64,000 nucleotides of DNA, from positions 1,798,001-1,862,000 of the forward strand of contig NZ_AP022596.1 of the NCBI RefSeq assembly GCF_010731895.1. The letters run 5' to 3'. Both the position numbers and the translations under genes were made by a program. Positions 43,950-52,182 of the stretch are shown here, in pieces. Numbering within the stretch: the first letter of the stretch is position 1; every line of letters starts with the position of its first letter. Origin of the DNA: Mycolicibacterium helvum. GTDB lineage: Bacteria; Actinomycetota; Actinomycetes; Mycobacteriales; Mycobacteriaceae. The notes under the pieces were generated by a model that was not told the DNA's origin, made no database searches, and saw nothing but the letters and a program-made list of their open reading frames with translations.

Positions 43950-44402
43950 ATGATTTGTCGATTTGCCATCACCACCGCAGTGGTTGCTTCGGGCTTTCTC
44001 GTCGCACCAGCAGCTCACTCGACTCCACTCGTCGCAGCATCTCCATGCGCACCGGGGACGTACGTAAATCCGGATGATTTGAGTGCATGCATACCGAACG
44101 CACCAGGCAATGACTACGTAGCATTGTCAGCGTCGGTCAGCGCAGGACGAACGTTTTGGGGCACAGCACCCAGCGAACGCGAAGCGGATCGTGTCTCTAT
44201 TGCCCAGTGTGTTGCGTCGACCAATTCCGCTTGCGAGATGATCGCACGTACGCACAATGGCTGTATCGCAGTCGCATATAGCGACGGTGCCACCCCCGCT
44301 AGCGAGGCAGGAATCGGCCTCACGCCAGATGCCGCCTCGGCCGAATCGTTGGCGCGGTTGCACGGTGGACAGGTATACGACGTCAAGTGTTCCGCACCGT
44401 AA
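43950..44402 (+). CDS. Secreted DUF4189-type protein, copy 1
   Basis: The protein has 150 residues from the ATG at 43950, preceded by AGAGGACAAACC, identical to the second copy. Signal peptide MICRFAITTAVVASGFLVAP ends near AHS. The mature domain has an ASPCAPGTYVNPDDLSAC segment and then the DUF4189-like pattern: WGTAPSEREADRVSIAQC, NSACEMIART, NGCIAVAYS. There are six or seven cysteines, probably disulfide-linked. The function of DUF4189 proteins is unknown. It is a tandem paralogue of the next gene. Confidence 0.7.
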   Translation: MICRFAITTAVVASGFLVAPAAHSTPLVAASPCAPGTYVNPDDLSACIPNAPGNDYVALSASVSAGRTFWGTAPSEREADRVSIAQCVASTNSACEMIARTHNGCIAVAYSDGATPASEAGIGLTPDAASAESLARLHGGQVYDVKCSAP

Positions 44403-44459
44403 CCATCACCGCCGACCGCGACTCGGGCCGCCCATTCAGGCCAGATCAGAGGACAAACC

Positions 44460-44915
44460 ATGATTTGTCGATTTGCCATCGCCACCGCAGCGGTTGCTTC
44501 CAGCTTTCTCGTCGCACCAGCGGCTCACTCGACCCCGGTCATCGCAACACTCGAATGCCCACCGGGGACGTACGTGAATCCCGACGATCTAAATGCGTGC
44601 CTACCAAACACGCCAGGAAACGACCACGTCGCGTTATCGGTCTCTGCCAGTGCTCAGGAACTTTACTGGGGCAGAGGATCCAGCCCACAAGAAGCCAGCC
44701 GTATCTCGATGGCCCAATGCGTCGCAGCGACCAACTCCGCTTGCGAGATCATCGCGCAGACGCAAAATGGCTGCATCGCACTTGCATACGACGACGATCC
44801 CATGGCCCAAGCAGGGATCGGCCCCACACCGGAAGCCGCTTCAACCGATGCATTGAGTCGCCTAAACCATCATGGAGAAGGACATATTTGGGCCTCCTAC
44901 TGCTCCTCGCCCTAA
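44460..44915 (+). CDS. Secreted DUF4189-type protein, copy 2
   Basis: This 151-residue protein starts at the ATG at 44460. The signal and first ~90 residues are close to copy 1 (MICRFAIATAAVASSFLVAP, GTYVNPDDLNACLPNTPGN), with the same WG-rich strand and NSACEIIAQTQNGCIALAY. The C-terminus diverges (HHGEGHIWASYCSSP). The duplicated unit, about 510 bases long, includes the ribosome-binding site. Both remain open, so the pair may be functionally distinct; the role is unknown. Confidence 0.7.
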   Translation: MICRFAIATAAVASSFLVAPAAHSTPVIATLECPPGTYVNPDDLNACLPNTPGNDHVALSVSASAQELYWGRGSSPQEASRISMAQCVAATNSACEIIAQTQNGCIALAYDDDPMAQAGIGPTPEAASTDALSRLNHHGEGHIWASYCSSP

Positions 44916-45350
44916 CGTCGCCCCGACCGCGACATCCATTTCGCGCGCCGGCTGTCTCTGTAAGGCGTGCCTCTGTCGCGGCGTGACGCCGAAGACACGG
45001 CCATCATTCATGATCCGGGGAGCGCGAAATTCGTCCGCAATCCGTCCGCAGTAGCTTCGACAGCCTCCTCAACTCGCCAACGCTGACAACCCCTTGACCT
45101 GCTGATTCTTAACGTTCCCAACGCGATCAGCAGGCGCAAACGCCCAAGTGGTCTCGTTCGCATCGAGAAGGTCGCTCGCAGCCGAGAAATCCCAGTTCAG
45201 AGGCCAAAATGCTCTCTGAACGAGCATTCTTGTCGGCACCATGGGGCAATCTATCCTCATGACAGGCGCAAGAATCAACAACGCTCTCCGCGCCCCGGAT
45301 GCAACACTGGCAATGTCGCCGCTGCTAACGACGGGTACCAGGGGGAACAC
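44916..45350. other. Non-coding stretch between the DUF4189 pair and the two-gene module
   Basis: This is 435 bases with no convincing gene; a 93-codon open frame on the minus strand (45069-45350) has no start context or recognisable motif. The final part (AGGGGGAACAC before 45351) is the ribosome site of the next gene, so its promoter must lie here. Confidence 0.4.
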
Positions 45351-45539
45351 ATGACCAAGATTGAAACCCTCACTGACGACCAGCTCCGTGACCGGCGCGA
45401 AGAGATACTTTCAAAGCTCGGCATCACGCTCCCCGAGCTGCGCAGGCGTGCCATGCACTACGCACTCGTTGGCGACGAGTACGACGCTTGGGAGCAGCTC
45501 TCGTCGATAGCATTCCTTCTCGGGGAGACGGTTGCGTAG
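45351..45539 (+). CDS. Small helical protein, first gene of an unknown two-gene module
   Basis: This 62-residue protein has a clear ribosome site (AGGGGGAACAC then ATG). It is acidic and helical: LTDDQLRDRREEILSKLGIT, PELRRRAMHYALVGDEYDAW and a C-terminal LSSIAFLLGE. No cysteines, signal or HTH signature are visible, although the first two helices could bind a partner protein. It ends 14 bases before the next gene. Size and order would fit an antitoxin or accessory protein, but that is only inference. Confidence 0.6.
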   Translation: MTKIETLTDDQLRDRREEILSKLGITLPELRRRAMHYALVGDEYDAWEQLSSIAFLLGETVA

Positions 45540-45553
45540 AACGGCACGCACCG

Positions 45554-46255
45554 ATGTCCTTGTCGCACGACGAGTTCAACGAGCAGGTATTCAACTTCAC
45601 CAACGACGTCGAGCGGGCGATCACCGCGCTCGCAGACGAAAACTGGTCGATTGACGCCGAATTAGCCTCGGAGAACAGCGACCGGCTACGGGCGGTTGTC
45701 GACGCCAAAGTTCAGCTGTGCGAACCAGTCCGCCGCGACGCCAGGCTGGCCGAACTGGTCGTCGTCTACAAATTGTGCGTCGACTCGTTTAGCCGGTATA
45801 TCGCGGTTGAGCACTCGTCCTTCATGCTGAAGGCGGTGCTTGACCGAACGCCGATCATCCGGTGGGACTATGACAGGTCGCCGAACAACAAACCCAGTTC
45901 ACACATGCAGATCACGGCCCATCGAGGCGCACTCTCGCATCTCTTGTCCAGGCTGGATCACCCGACGCCGCACAGTATCGAGTCGCTGCACCTGCCCATG
46001 GGCGGGGACCGCTTCCGACCCTGCCTCGAAGACATCGTCGAGTTTCTCATTCGCGATTGCGGATTTGATGGGCAAAAGGGTTGGAAGACCACGGTGAAAG
46101 ACGGTCGAGCGAAGTGGCGACGCATTCAGGCCAGGGCGGCAGTACGAGACGCTCCTGGCGAAGCAGCTGCCGCACTGGAGGATCTGGGCTTCACGGTGAT
46201 ACCACCAGCCGATGGCGCACCGGACGAACGCATCGACAAATTGACCGGGTGGTGA
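45554..46255 (+). CDS. Unknown 233-residue protein, second gene of the module
   Basis: The ATG at 45554 was chosen over an upstream frame at 45488 that overlaps the 62-residue gene. The N-terminal ~110 residues are helical and acidic (MSLSHDEFNEQVFNFTNDVE). A charged core follows with HMQITAHRGALSHLLSRL, HLPMGGDRFRPCLEDIVEFL and GWKTTVKDGRAKWRRIQARA. The conserved-looking His, Arg and Glu positions suggest an active site or nucleic-acid surface, but no known family was recognised. It is cargo of the tRNA-Gly element, 124 bases before attR. A defence or toxin role is conceivable but unproven. Confidence 0.55.
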   Translation: MSLSHDEFNEQVFNFTNDVERAITALADENWSIDAELASENSDRLRAVVDAKVQLCEPVRRDARLAELVVVYKLCVDSFSRYIAVEHSSFMLKAVLDRTPIIRWDYDRSPNNKPSSHMQITAHRGALSHLLSRLDHPTPHSIESLHLPMGGDRFRPCLEDIVEFLIRDCGFDGQKGWKTTVKDGRAKWRRIQARAAVRDAPGEAAAALEDLGFTVIPPADGAPDERIDKLTGW

Positions 46256-46379
46256 TGTCACCACGGTGTCACAAGTGGCCGAAATTAGCCCGGACTCCGG
46301 TGGACACACGCGGACGTGATTCAGCTGGTGAAGCCACGTCGACGGACAGTCAGCGACAGCGGAGGATGCCTCAAATCGA

Positions 46380-46424
46380 CTTCCCAAGCTGAATACGCGG
46401 GTTCGATTCCCGTCATCGGCTCCA
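46380..46424 (+). repeat. attR: 45-base copy of the tRNA-Gly 3' end
   Basis: This is identical to 41981-42025, including the CCA triplet. It lacks the 5' half of the tRNA and is therefore not a functional tRNA; it marks the right end of the element. Confidence 0.9.
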
Positions 46425-46738
46425 CGCCTAGCTGGCTATTCGGCGAGAGCCGGTCGAACTCGGCGACAGCGAGCCCGTCACCTTGCCCAGAGGTCGACAG
46501 CTGCAACACTTCTTGCCCTTGTGGCCCGGCGATCTTTCCGGTGGCGCCGGCTCCACCAGGGCGGAATGCGGCGGGATCGCCGGCGTTGCATCGGGCACCC
46601 TGCGTGCTTGCTCTTGTTGGGACTGAAACCGATCCGCCGCCAGGCAGCATCGCTAACGTAGGTGTTGTTTGCGGTGGTGTTTGCGGTGTTATGCATGGTA
46701 GTTTTTGGTGAAATGCCATGTATTCGGAGGTGATCACG
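46425..46738. other. Intergenic region between attR and the toxin-antitoxin operon
   Basis: This is 314 bases without a supported gene. Minus-strand open frames here run through the antisense of the att copy and look spurious. TA-rich sequence near 46670-46725 with GCATGG and GCCATG elements could hold the antitoxin-autoregulated promoter. A GGAGG site at 46726-46730 sets the antitoxin start. Confidence 0.45.
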
Positions 46739-47134
46739 ATGGCTGTCTTGACGGCCAGCGATGCCGAACGGCTTGACTGCGAGGCCGCAACGAATTCGAT
46801 TCGCGAGATCGCAAGCTATCTGCAGGAGACGGTCGGCCAGCGCATCGCTGCAGCGCTCGCGGGACTTTCCGACGCAAAACAGATCGGTCGATACGCCCGT
46901 GCGGGCGGCCCGGAACCACACGACGTGACTGCACGCAGGCTGCGTGAGGGCTACAAAGTTGTCCGAATGCTTGTCGATGCATACGACGAGAAGACCGCTC
47001 GGGCCTGGTTATTTGGCACGAACACACGCCTTGACGATCGCGCGCCGGTCGAAGTCCTCGGTGAGGCTTCCGCCACGGCTGATTTCGCGATGGTCGCGCA
47101 AGCCGCCAGACAGGTCGCTAGCTTTCAGGCGTGA
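46739..47134 (+). CDS. Xre/MbcA/ParS-type antitoxin
   Basis: The protein has 131 residues from the ATG at 46739, 8 bases after GGAGG. An N-terminal helical DNA-binding-type region is followed by the DUF2384 toxin-binding end (KTARAWLFGTNTRLDDRAPVEVL). Its architecture matches antitoxins of RES-domain toxins such as MbcA. It should bind and block the toxin encoded immediately downstream and repress its own promoter. Its stop overlaps the toxin start by 4 bases (GTGA). Confidence 0.85.
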   Translation: MAVLTASDAERLDCEAATNSIREIASYLQETVGQRIAAALAGLSDAKQIGRYARAGGPEPHDVTARRLREGYKVVRMLVDAYDEKTARAWLFGTNTRLDDRAPVEVLGEASATADFAMVAQAARQVASFQA

Positions 47135-47781
47135 CACAAGTCGGCGCCGAAGGACGGCTGTGGCGAGTTGGCTACCACGCAAGTCCACTCGGATTCACAC
47201 CACTGGAGCTCTATAGCTTCAACCATCGCTTCGACGACGTTGACCGCCGCTTTCGCACCCTTTACCTGGCCGAGGCCACCGAAACCTGCCTACGCGAGGT
47301 GCTAGCAGACTTCCGGCCCAACCATGCGGCAAGGCTTAGGCACATCGAGCGATTCGGACCCGAGGCGGCCGAAGACTTTGTTTCGGAGACGGTGACAGCG
47401 AGTTGGCGTCGTCAGAACGTGCTTGTGCCGGCGCTGCTCAGACCCAACGGTCCGGTGATTGACCTCACCGACACCGCGGTCCGGCAAGAGATCGAGAACA
47501 GACACGCCGCGCTGTTGGTCGACAACGACATGGAACATCTTGACCTGCACGAAATTACGACAGGTCGGCGCATCGTCACCCAGACGATCGCTGGCGACCT
47601 TTACGACCAGGGCGTAGCCGCCGTGAGGTTTTTGTCGCGGCTTGATGCGCAACCTTGCGTCGCGCTCTTTGAGGGACGTGGCGATGTGGACCTCGCGGGA
47701 GAGGTAATCCTTCTTACGGACCCTGCTCCAACGTCACTTCTCACAGTCACGGCTGAGTGGGATCTGACCTTGGAGGATTGA
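47131..47781 (+). CDS. RES-domain toxin (MbcT-like NAD+-degrading enzyme)
   Basis: The protein has 216 residues from the GTG at 47131. RES-family features are WRVGYHASPLGFTP near the start (Arg/His), RFRTLYLAEATETCLREVLADFR with the Tyr and Glu of the active cleft, and ACDVALFEG-like strand CVALFEGRGDVDL near the end. Characterised RES toxins such as M. tuberculosis MbcT degrade or phosphorolyse NAD+, killing cells when the antitoxin is lost. Placement beside an att site fits a stabilising or phage-defence role. Confidence 0.85.
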   Translation: MTQVGAEGRLWRVGYHASPLGFTPLELYSFNHRFDDVDRRFRTLYLAEATETCLREVLADFRPNHAARLRHIERFGPEAAEDFVSETVTASWRRQNVLVPALLRPNGPVIDLTDTAVRQEIENRHAALLVDNDMEHLDLHEITTGRRIVTQTIAGDLYDQGVAAVRFLSRLDAQPCVALFEGRGDVDLAGEVILLTDPAPTSLLTVTAEWDLTLED

Positions 47782-47924
47782 GCAGGCCGCGACGCCCGAC
47801 ACCGACGGATCACGGCCCACTCGATTCCTCCGGCGCGAATGCCTGCGCCGCCCGCACCGCAACACACTACGATGTTTGCTGGAACCCAACAATCACGGTG
47901 ACGGGGACGGAGGTCGGGCGGCAC

Positions 47925-49025
47925 ATGAGCGAGTTGATGTCGTGGTGGCGCCGGCCCGATCAGTACGACCAGCTGAGTTCATACCTGCAGGCCCGAGGGA
48001 TGGCCACGGCGATGCGCTTACGTGTCGCCGGAATTGCAGCGTCCTTGAGCGTCGTCGTCGCGTCCTCGATCTGGAGCCCGCTGGGGCCGCACGGCACTGC
48101 GGCAACGGTCTTAGCTCTGGTGGCCAGTGCGGTAGGTGCGGGCGGCGCTGCGCTGTGGCTGTCGCGCTGGCCTTCGCGCACCCAAGCGATCGCATTTGCC
48201 CTGGCATCGACGACGGCCGTGACGATCGCGGCGCTCGTCCAATCCAATCCGGTGGCCTGCCTACTGGGGTGCACTGCCTTGGCCGCCCTGGCGGTACACG
48301 TCGCGTTCTTCTACGCCGCACCCGTAGTGGCCTACAACATCGTCTGTGCCACGGCGGTCGCCTGCATCGCGGCGGTCCGACTAACTCCGACCATCGGTTT
48401 CGGCAGTGCTCTTGCCGCCTGGTGGCTGATGGTGTCCGTGAACCTGGCCGCGCCTATCGGCTTGCACATGACCAGTCGCGTCATCGGCCCCGACGTATTC
48501 CTTGCCGACCGTGACCCGTTGACCGGGCTGTGGAACCGGCGAGCATTCCTACTGCGCGCCGAACAGCTGCTGCTCGATTCCCGCGGAGGCAATCCGCCGT
48601 TCGTGTTGGCCATCATCGATCTCGACCGCTTCAAACAAATCAATGACCGACATGGCCACCTGATCGGCGACCAGGCTCTGGCCTCGGTCGCCAGGGCCCT
48701 GCTCGAGTGCTGCGACAGTCAGGCGATCGTGGGAAGGCTTGGTGGCGAAGAATTTGCCGTCGCCGCGTCATTGCGCAACCTTTCGCCAGAAACACTGGCA
48801 CTGACCATGTGTAAGGCCGTCGCCGCCCTACCCCATCACGTCACCGCGAGCGTCGGGATCACCAAGCTCGACGCAGCCCCCGATTTAGCTGTGGCAGATG
48901 CGCCACTTCTATTGGCCCGCTTGATATCCGACGCCGACACCGCGATGTATGCGGCAAAGACCGAGGGAGGAAACCAAGTGCGGTACAGCGAGCAGGCAGG
49001 CGCGGACGACAATAACCCGCGATGA
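47925..49025 (+). CDS. Membrane-bound diguanylate cyclase (GGDEF domain)
   Basis: The protein has 366 residues from the ATG at 47925 (MSELMSWWRRPDQYDQL). Five to six membrane helices (about residues 28-180) form a sensory module. The GGDEF domain then has DPLTGLWNRRAF, LAIIDLDRFKQINDRHGHLIGD and the active loop GGEEF (273-277). GGEEF is catalytically competent in many enzymes, so cyclic-di-GMP synthesis is expected. No RxxD inhibitory site precedes the active loop. There is no EAL domain. Confidence 0.88.
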   Translation: MSELMSWWRRPDQYDQLSSYLQARGMATAMRLRVAGIAASLSVVVASSIWSPLGPHGTAATVLALVASAVGAGGAALWLSRWPSRTQAIAFALASTTAVTIAALVQSNPVACLLGCTALAALAVHVAFFYAAPVVAYNIVCATAVACIAAVRLTPTIGFGSALAAWWLMVSVNLAAPIGLHMTSRVIGPDVFLADRDPLTGLWNRRAFLLRAEQLLLDSRGGNPPFVLAIIDLDRFKQINDRHGHLIGDQALASVARALLECCDSQAIVGRLGGEEFAVAASLRNLSPETLALTMCKAVAALPHHVTASVGITKLDAAPDLAVADAPLLLARLISDADTAMYAAKTEGGNQVRYSEQAGADDNNPR

Positions 49026-49052
49026 GTCCACCGATGCGGTAGACATGTCCCC

Positions 49053-49844
49053 GTGAAGGTCGATGGATCGGTCGCGGTGGTCACTGGAGCGGGCTCAGGC
49101 ATCGGCAGATCCATTGCAGCGGCGCTGGCGGCAGCCGGCGCCTCGGTGGTGGCCGGTGACATCGACGCCGCTTCGGCCGCCGAAACCGCCACGCTGATCG
49201 GGGGTACCGGGGCGGCCGCAGACGCATCCAGCACCGACGGCATCGCGACCTTGCTCGACACCGCACGCCAGTCGTTCGGCCCGGTGGACATCTACGTCGC
49301 CAATGCGGGCATCACCGGCCAACCCGGCCTCGGCGATGACGAAACCGCCTGGGACCAGATCATCGATATCAACCTACGCGCCCACATCCGCGCAGCTAAA
49401 GCTGTTGTGCCGGAATGGGTTGAGCGCGGCAGCGGACATTTCGTCGCCGTCGCCTCGGCCGCCGGTCTGCTGACCCAACTCGGCGCGGCACCCTACAGCG
49501 TGACCAAGCACGCCGCCGTCGGCTTCGCTGAATGGTTGGCCATCACATACGGCGACAAGGGAATCGGCGTGAGCTGCGTGTGCCCCATGGGGGTGAACAC
49601 TCCACTACTGCGCGGCATGTCCGACTCGCCCGACGCGGAAATCCGGGTGGCCGGCGCCGCCGTCACCAGTGCCGGAGCGGTGATCAACCCGGACAGCGTC
49701 GCCGCCCTCGTGGTCCAAGCCATCATCGATCAGACGTTCCTGGTGCTACCCCACCCCGAGGTACTGACCATGTATCGGCAGAAGGGCGCCGACTACGAAC
49801 GGTGGATCGCCGGAATGCGCCGCTACCAACGCACACTCGGATAA
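49053..49844 (+). CDS. SDR family oxidoreductase
   Basis: The protein has 263 residues from the GTG at 49053. Cofactor motif TGAGSGIGRS lies near residue 10, DIDAAS after beta2 favours NAD(H), and NAG is in ANAGITG. Active-site Ser is in VAVASAAGLLTQ with Tyr148 and Lys152 in YSVTK. The substrate is unknown. It stands alone between the GGDEF gene and a lipoprotein gene. Confidence 0.88.
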   Translation: MKVDGSVAVVTGAGSGIGRSIAAALAAAGASVVAGDIDAASAAETATLIGGTGAAADASSTDGIATLLDTARQSFGPVDIYVANAGITGQPGLGDDETAWDQIIDINLRAHIRAAKAVVPEWVERGSGHFVAVASAAGLLTQLGAAPYSVTKHAAVGFAEWLAITYGDKGIGVSCVCPMGVNTPLLRGMSDSPDAEIRVAGAAVTSAGAVINPDSVAALVVQAIIDQTFLVLPHPEVLTMYRQKGADYERWIAGMRRYQRTLG

Positions 49845-50001
49845 CGTCACGCCGTACGACCCGGTTGATCGGGAGATCGACGTGCCGGGCGCCGAGCCCG
49901 ATTTGCAACGGGTAGGACGCGAATTGACCCAAGAAGCCACGCCCAGCCGCTCAATCTGCGACCGTGTCAATAATCAGATTGCTAGAGCGAAGGTTGAGCC
50001 C

Positions 50002-50865
50002 ATGCGCACTCGAATTCTGCCGCTGCTGACTGTTGGTTTGCTGATCGCCGGCTGCGGCGGCGGCGCCGAGGAGAAGGCCGATTCGTCCGGCAGTTCCGCC
50101 GCCGCGGAGACCTCAAAAGCCAAGGGCCCCGACGACACTGCGACAGCGGGTGCCGACGGGAAGATGACGGTTGTCTACGACGACGCCACCAGCCCTGAGG
50201 CAATCAACGGCAAAAAACTGCTGCAGGACAACAAGGTGCTCGAAGACCTTGCGGCCGATATCAACCAGTCGTTGAAGTTACCCATCGACATCCCCTTGCA
50301 CGGATCGCAGTGCGATCAGCCGAACGCCTTCTGGAGCCCGAGCAGCAAGACCGTCACCATCTGCTACGAGGATGCCGACCTGAGCCAGAAGATCTTCGTC
50401 AAGGCTGGCGACAAGGATCCCGACACCTCGGCCATCGGCTCCGAAGACGCGACGTTCTATCACGAGGCCGGCCACATGGCGGTCACCCTGTACAACTTGC
50501 CGATCACCGGCAAGGAAGAGGACGCTGCTGACCAGCTCGCCGCGTACATCCTCCTGACCCCCGGCGACAACGGCAAGGTCGATTCCGAGTCCGTCCAGGC
50601 CGTGAAGGATTTCGCTCGCACCTTCGCCGCGTATGCAGAGCTGAAGACCCAGATGGGCGCGGCCGACAATATGGCCGACGTCCACTCCTTGGACCAACAG
50701 CGCGTGTACAACCTGCAGTGCTGGATCTACGGATCAAACCCCGAGGCCAATGCCGACATCGTCAGCAGCGGTGGGCTCCCTGAGGACCGCGCCAAGGGAT
50801 GCCCCGACGAGTGGAAGCAGCTTGCCCATGCGTGGTCGACGCTGCTCGACGAGCACTGGAAGTAA
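50002..50865 (+). CDS. Zinc metallopeptidase lipoprotein (DUF4344-like)
   Basis: The protein has 287 residues from the ATG at 50002 (MRTRILPLLTVGLLIAGCGGG). Lipobox IAGC lies near residue 18, so it is membrane-anchored outside. The catalytic HEAGH motif is at His154-His158, and EEDAADQLAAYILL about 17 residues later supplies the third zinc ligand region. Conserved cysteines (SQCDQP, TICYED, NLQCWIYG, KGCPDE) are probably disulfide-linked. Peptide substrates are unknown. Confidence 0.8.
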   Translation: MRTRILPLLTVGLLIAGCGGGAEEKADSSGSSAAAETSKAKGPDDTATAGADGKMTVVYDDATSPEAINGKKLLQDNKVLEDLAADINQSLKLPIDIPLHGSQCDQPNAFWSPSSKTVTICYEDADLSQKIFVKAGDKDPDTSAIGSEDATFYHEAGHMAVTLYNLPITGKEEDAADQLAAYILLTPGDNGKVDSESVQAVKDFARTFAAYAELKTQMGAADNMADVHSLDQQRVYNLQCWIYGSNPEANADIVSSGGLPEDRAKGCPDEWKQLAHAWSTLLDEHWK

Positions 50866-50995
50866 CGCCCCAGTCATCCCCCGACTTTGGACAGATCCTG
50901 CTGGATCGTATCTGCGTACCTATCTACTGCAATCGCTCCGCTCCGGACTCTCACCCTTGACGGCACTGCCAAATACGGCGCAGTGTGATTCTCGT

Positions 50996-51016
50996 CATAT
51001 GACACGTAGTCGTATG
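50996..51016 (+). promoter_or_regulatory. Imperfect palindrome upstream of the ferritin-like gene
   Basis: CATATGAC (50996-51003) and GTCGTATG (51009-51016) match as an inverted repeat in 7 of 8 positions around 5 bases. It lies 20 bases before the ATG. This layout suits a TetR-type repressor site overlapping the promoter. Confidence 0.5.
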
Positions 51017-51036
51017 AGGGCGAAAGGCGGCGGCGC

Positions 51037-52137
51037 ATGACCACCAAGGACATGTACACGAAAGTGCCGGACCCGTACTCATGGAACGTGGCCAGCGGTG
51101 GCGACGCACGCTTCACCTGGGAGTACGACGAGGGGCGCGCCCGGCTGCTTTCCCTGTATCAAAAGGGAAAGGACAAGCAATGGGATGGCCAGTCCCGCAT
51201 TGACTGGACCCTGGACGTCGACCCGATGAACCCGATCGGGGTGCCCGACGAGTTCCATCCGCTGTTCGGCAGCCCGGCGTGGGAGTCGGCAGACGAAAAG
51301 CGCCGCGCCGAGCTGCGCCAGCACAACCAGGCCTGGAACTTCTCGCAGTTCCTGCACGGCGAGCAAGGGGCGATGGTGTGCGCGGCGAAGATCGTCGAGG
51401 TCGTCCCAGACATGGATGCGAAGTTCTACGCCGCCACTCAGACCATGGACGAGGCCCGGCACGTCGAGGTGTTCTCGCGGTTCCTCCAGGAAAAGATCGG
51501 TCTGGTTTACCCGATCAACACGCACCTGACCTCCCTGCTGGAAGACACCCTGCGCGACTCGCGCTGGGACATGCCGTACCTCGGCATGCAGGTCCTGATC
51601 GAAGGGCTCGCGCTCGCCGCCTTCGGCGTGCAGCGTGATCTGGCGCCTGAAGGCTCGCTGGCCAAGCAACTACTCGCCTACGTCATGCAGGACGAAGCCC
51701 GACATGTCGCCTTCGGCCGAATCTCCTTGAAGGACTACTACTCCGCACTGACCGATGCCGAGCGGGACGAGCGGGAAGAGTTCGTCGTGGAGGCGTGCTA
51801 CCTGATGCGCGACCGGTTTCGCGGCGAGGAAGTCTTCGAGACGCTCGGTTTGAACGTCAAGGAGTGCGCCGAGTGGGTGGACACCTCACCGCTGATGATC
51901 CAGTTCCGCTCGCACCTGTTCAGCCGCATCGTGCCGATCGTCAAGGACATCGGCTTGTGGGGCGACAAGGTGCAAAAAGCCTTCCGGGACATGGGCGTTC
52001 ACGATATGGCCGGCTTCGACATCGAGGCGCTGATGAAGGCCGACGAAGATCAGGCCGAGGCGCTGGACAAGACTCACGCTGAGATGGCCAGCCGGGCCCT
52101 CGAAGTCGACGAAGCGATCGCTGCGGGGATGACCTAA
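51037..52137 (+). CDS. Ferritin-like diiron protein
   Basis: This 366-residue protein starts at the ATG at 51037. Candidate diiron ligands sit in a four-helix layout: FLHGEQGAMVCAAKI (Glu), TMDEARHVEVF (E-x-x-H) and, in the second half, IEGLALAAFG (Glu) and MQDEARHVAFG (E-x-x-H). Proteins of this kind include oxygenases, oxidases and fatty-acyl modifying enzymes. The particular reaction is unknown. The palindrome upstream implies control by a small-molecule repressor. Confidence 0.75.
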   Translation: MTTKDMYTKVPDPYSWNVASGGDARFTWEYDEGRARLLSLYQKGKDKQWDGQSRIDWTLDVDPMNPIGVPDEFHPLFGSPAWESADEKRRAELRQHNQAWNFSQFLHGEQGAMVCAAKIVEVVPDMDAKFYAATQTMDEARHVEVFSRFLQEKIGLVYPINTHLTSLLEDTLRDSRWDMPYLGMQVLIEGLALAAFGVQRDLAPEGSLAKQLLAYVMQDEARHVAFGRISLKDYYSALTDAERDEREEFVVEACYLMRDRFRGEEVFETLGLNVKECAEWVDTSPLMIQFRSHLFSRIVPIVKDIGLWGDKVQKAFRDMGVHDMAGFDIEALMKADEDQAEALDKTHAEMASRALEVDEAIAAGMT

Positions 52138-52182
52138 TACCGCACATTCGCCCCGGCCCCGCACCGCCTTCTGCTGACGGCC

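Larger units (their letters stand above)
43936..44915 (+). repeat. Tandem gene duplication (DUF4189 pair), period 510 bases
   Basis: The sequence TCAGAGGACAAACCATGATT is found before both starts (43936 and 44446), and nucleotide identity remains high through the signal peptide and middle domain, then decays. This indicates a moderately old direct duplication within the element. Confidence 0.8.
41981..46424. mobile_element. 4.4-kb integrative element in tRNA-Gly
   Basis: It is bounded by the 45-base att repeats and contains a truncated tyrosine integrase next to attL and a serine resolvase. It also carries two tandem DUF4189 secreted-protein genes and a two-gene module of unknown function near attR. 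No replication, packaging or conjugation genes are visible, so it is probably a decayed or satellite-type genomic islet that cannot move on its own. Confidence 0.85.

Noticed and set aside
45069..45350. 93-codon minus-strand frame ahead of the two-gene module
   Set aside because: Its start overlaps the ribosome site of the 45351 gene on the other strand and it shows no homology or motif.
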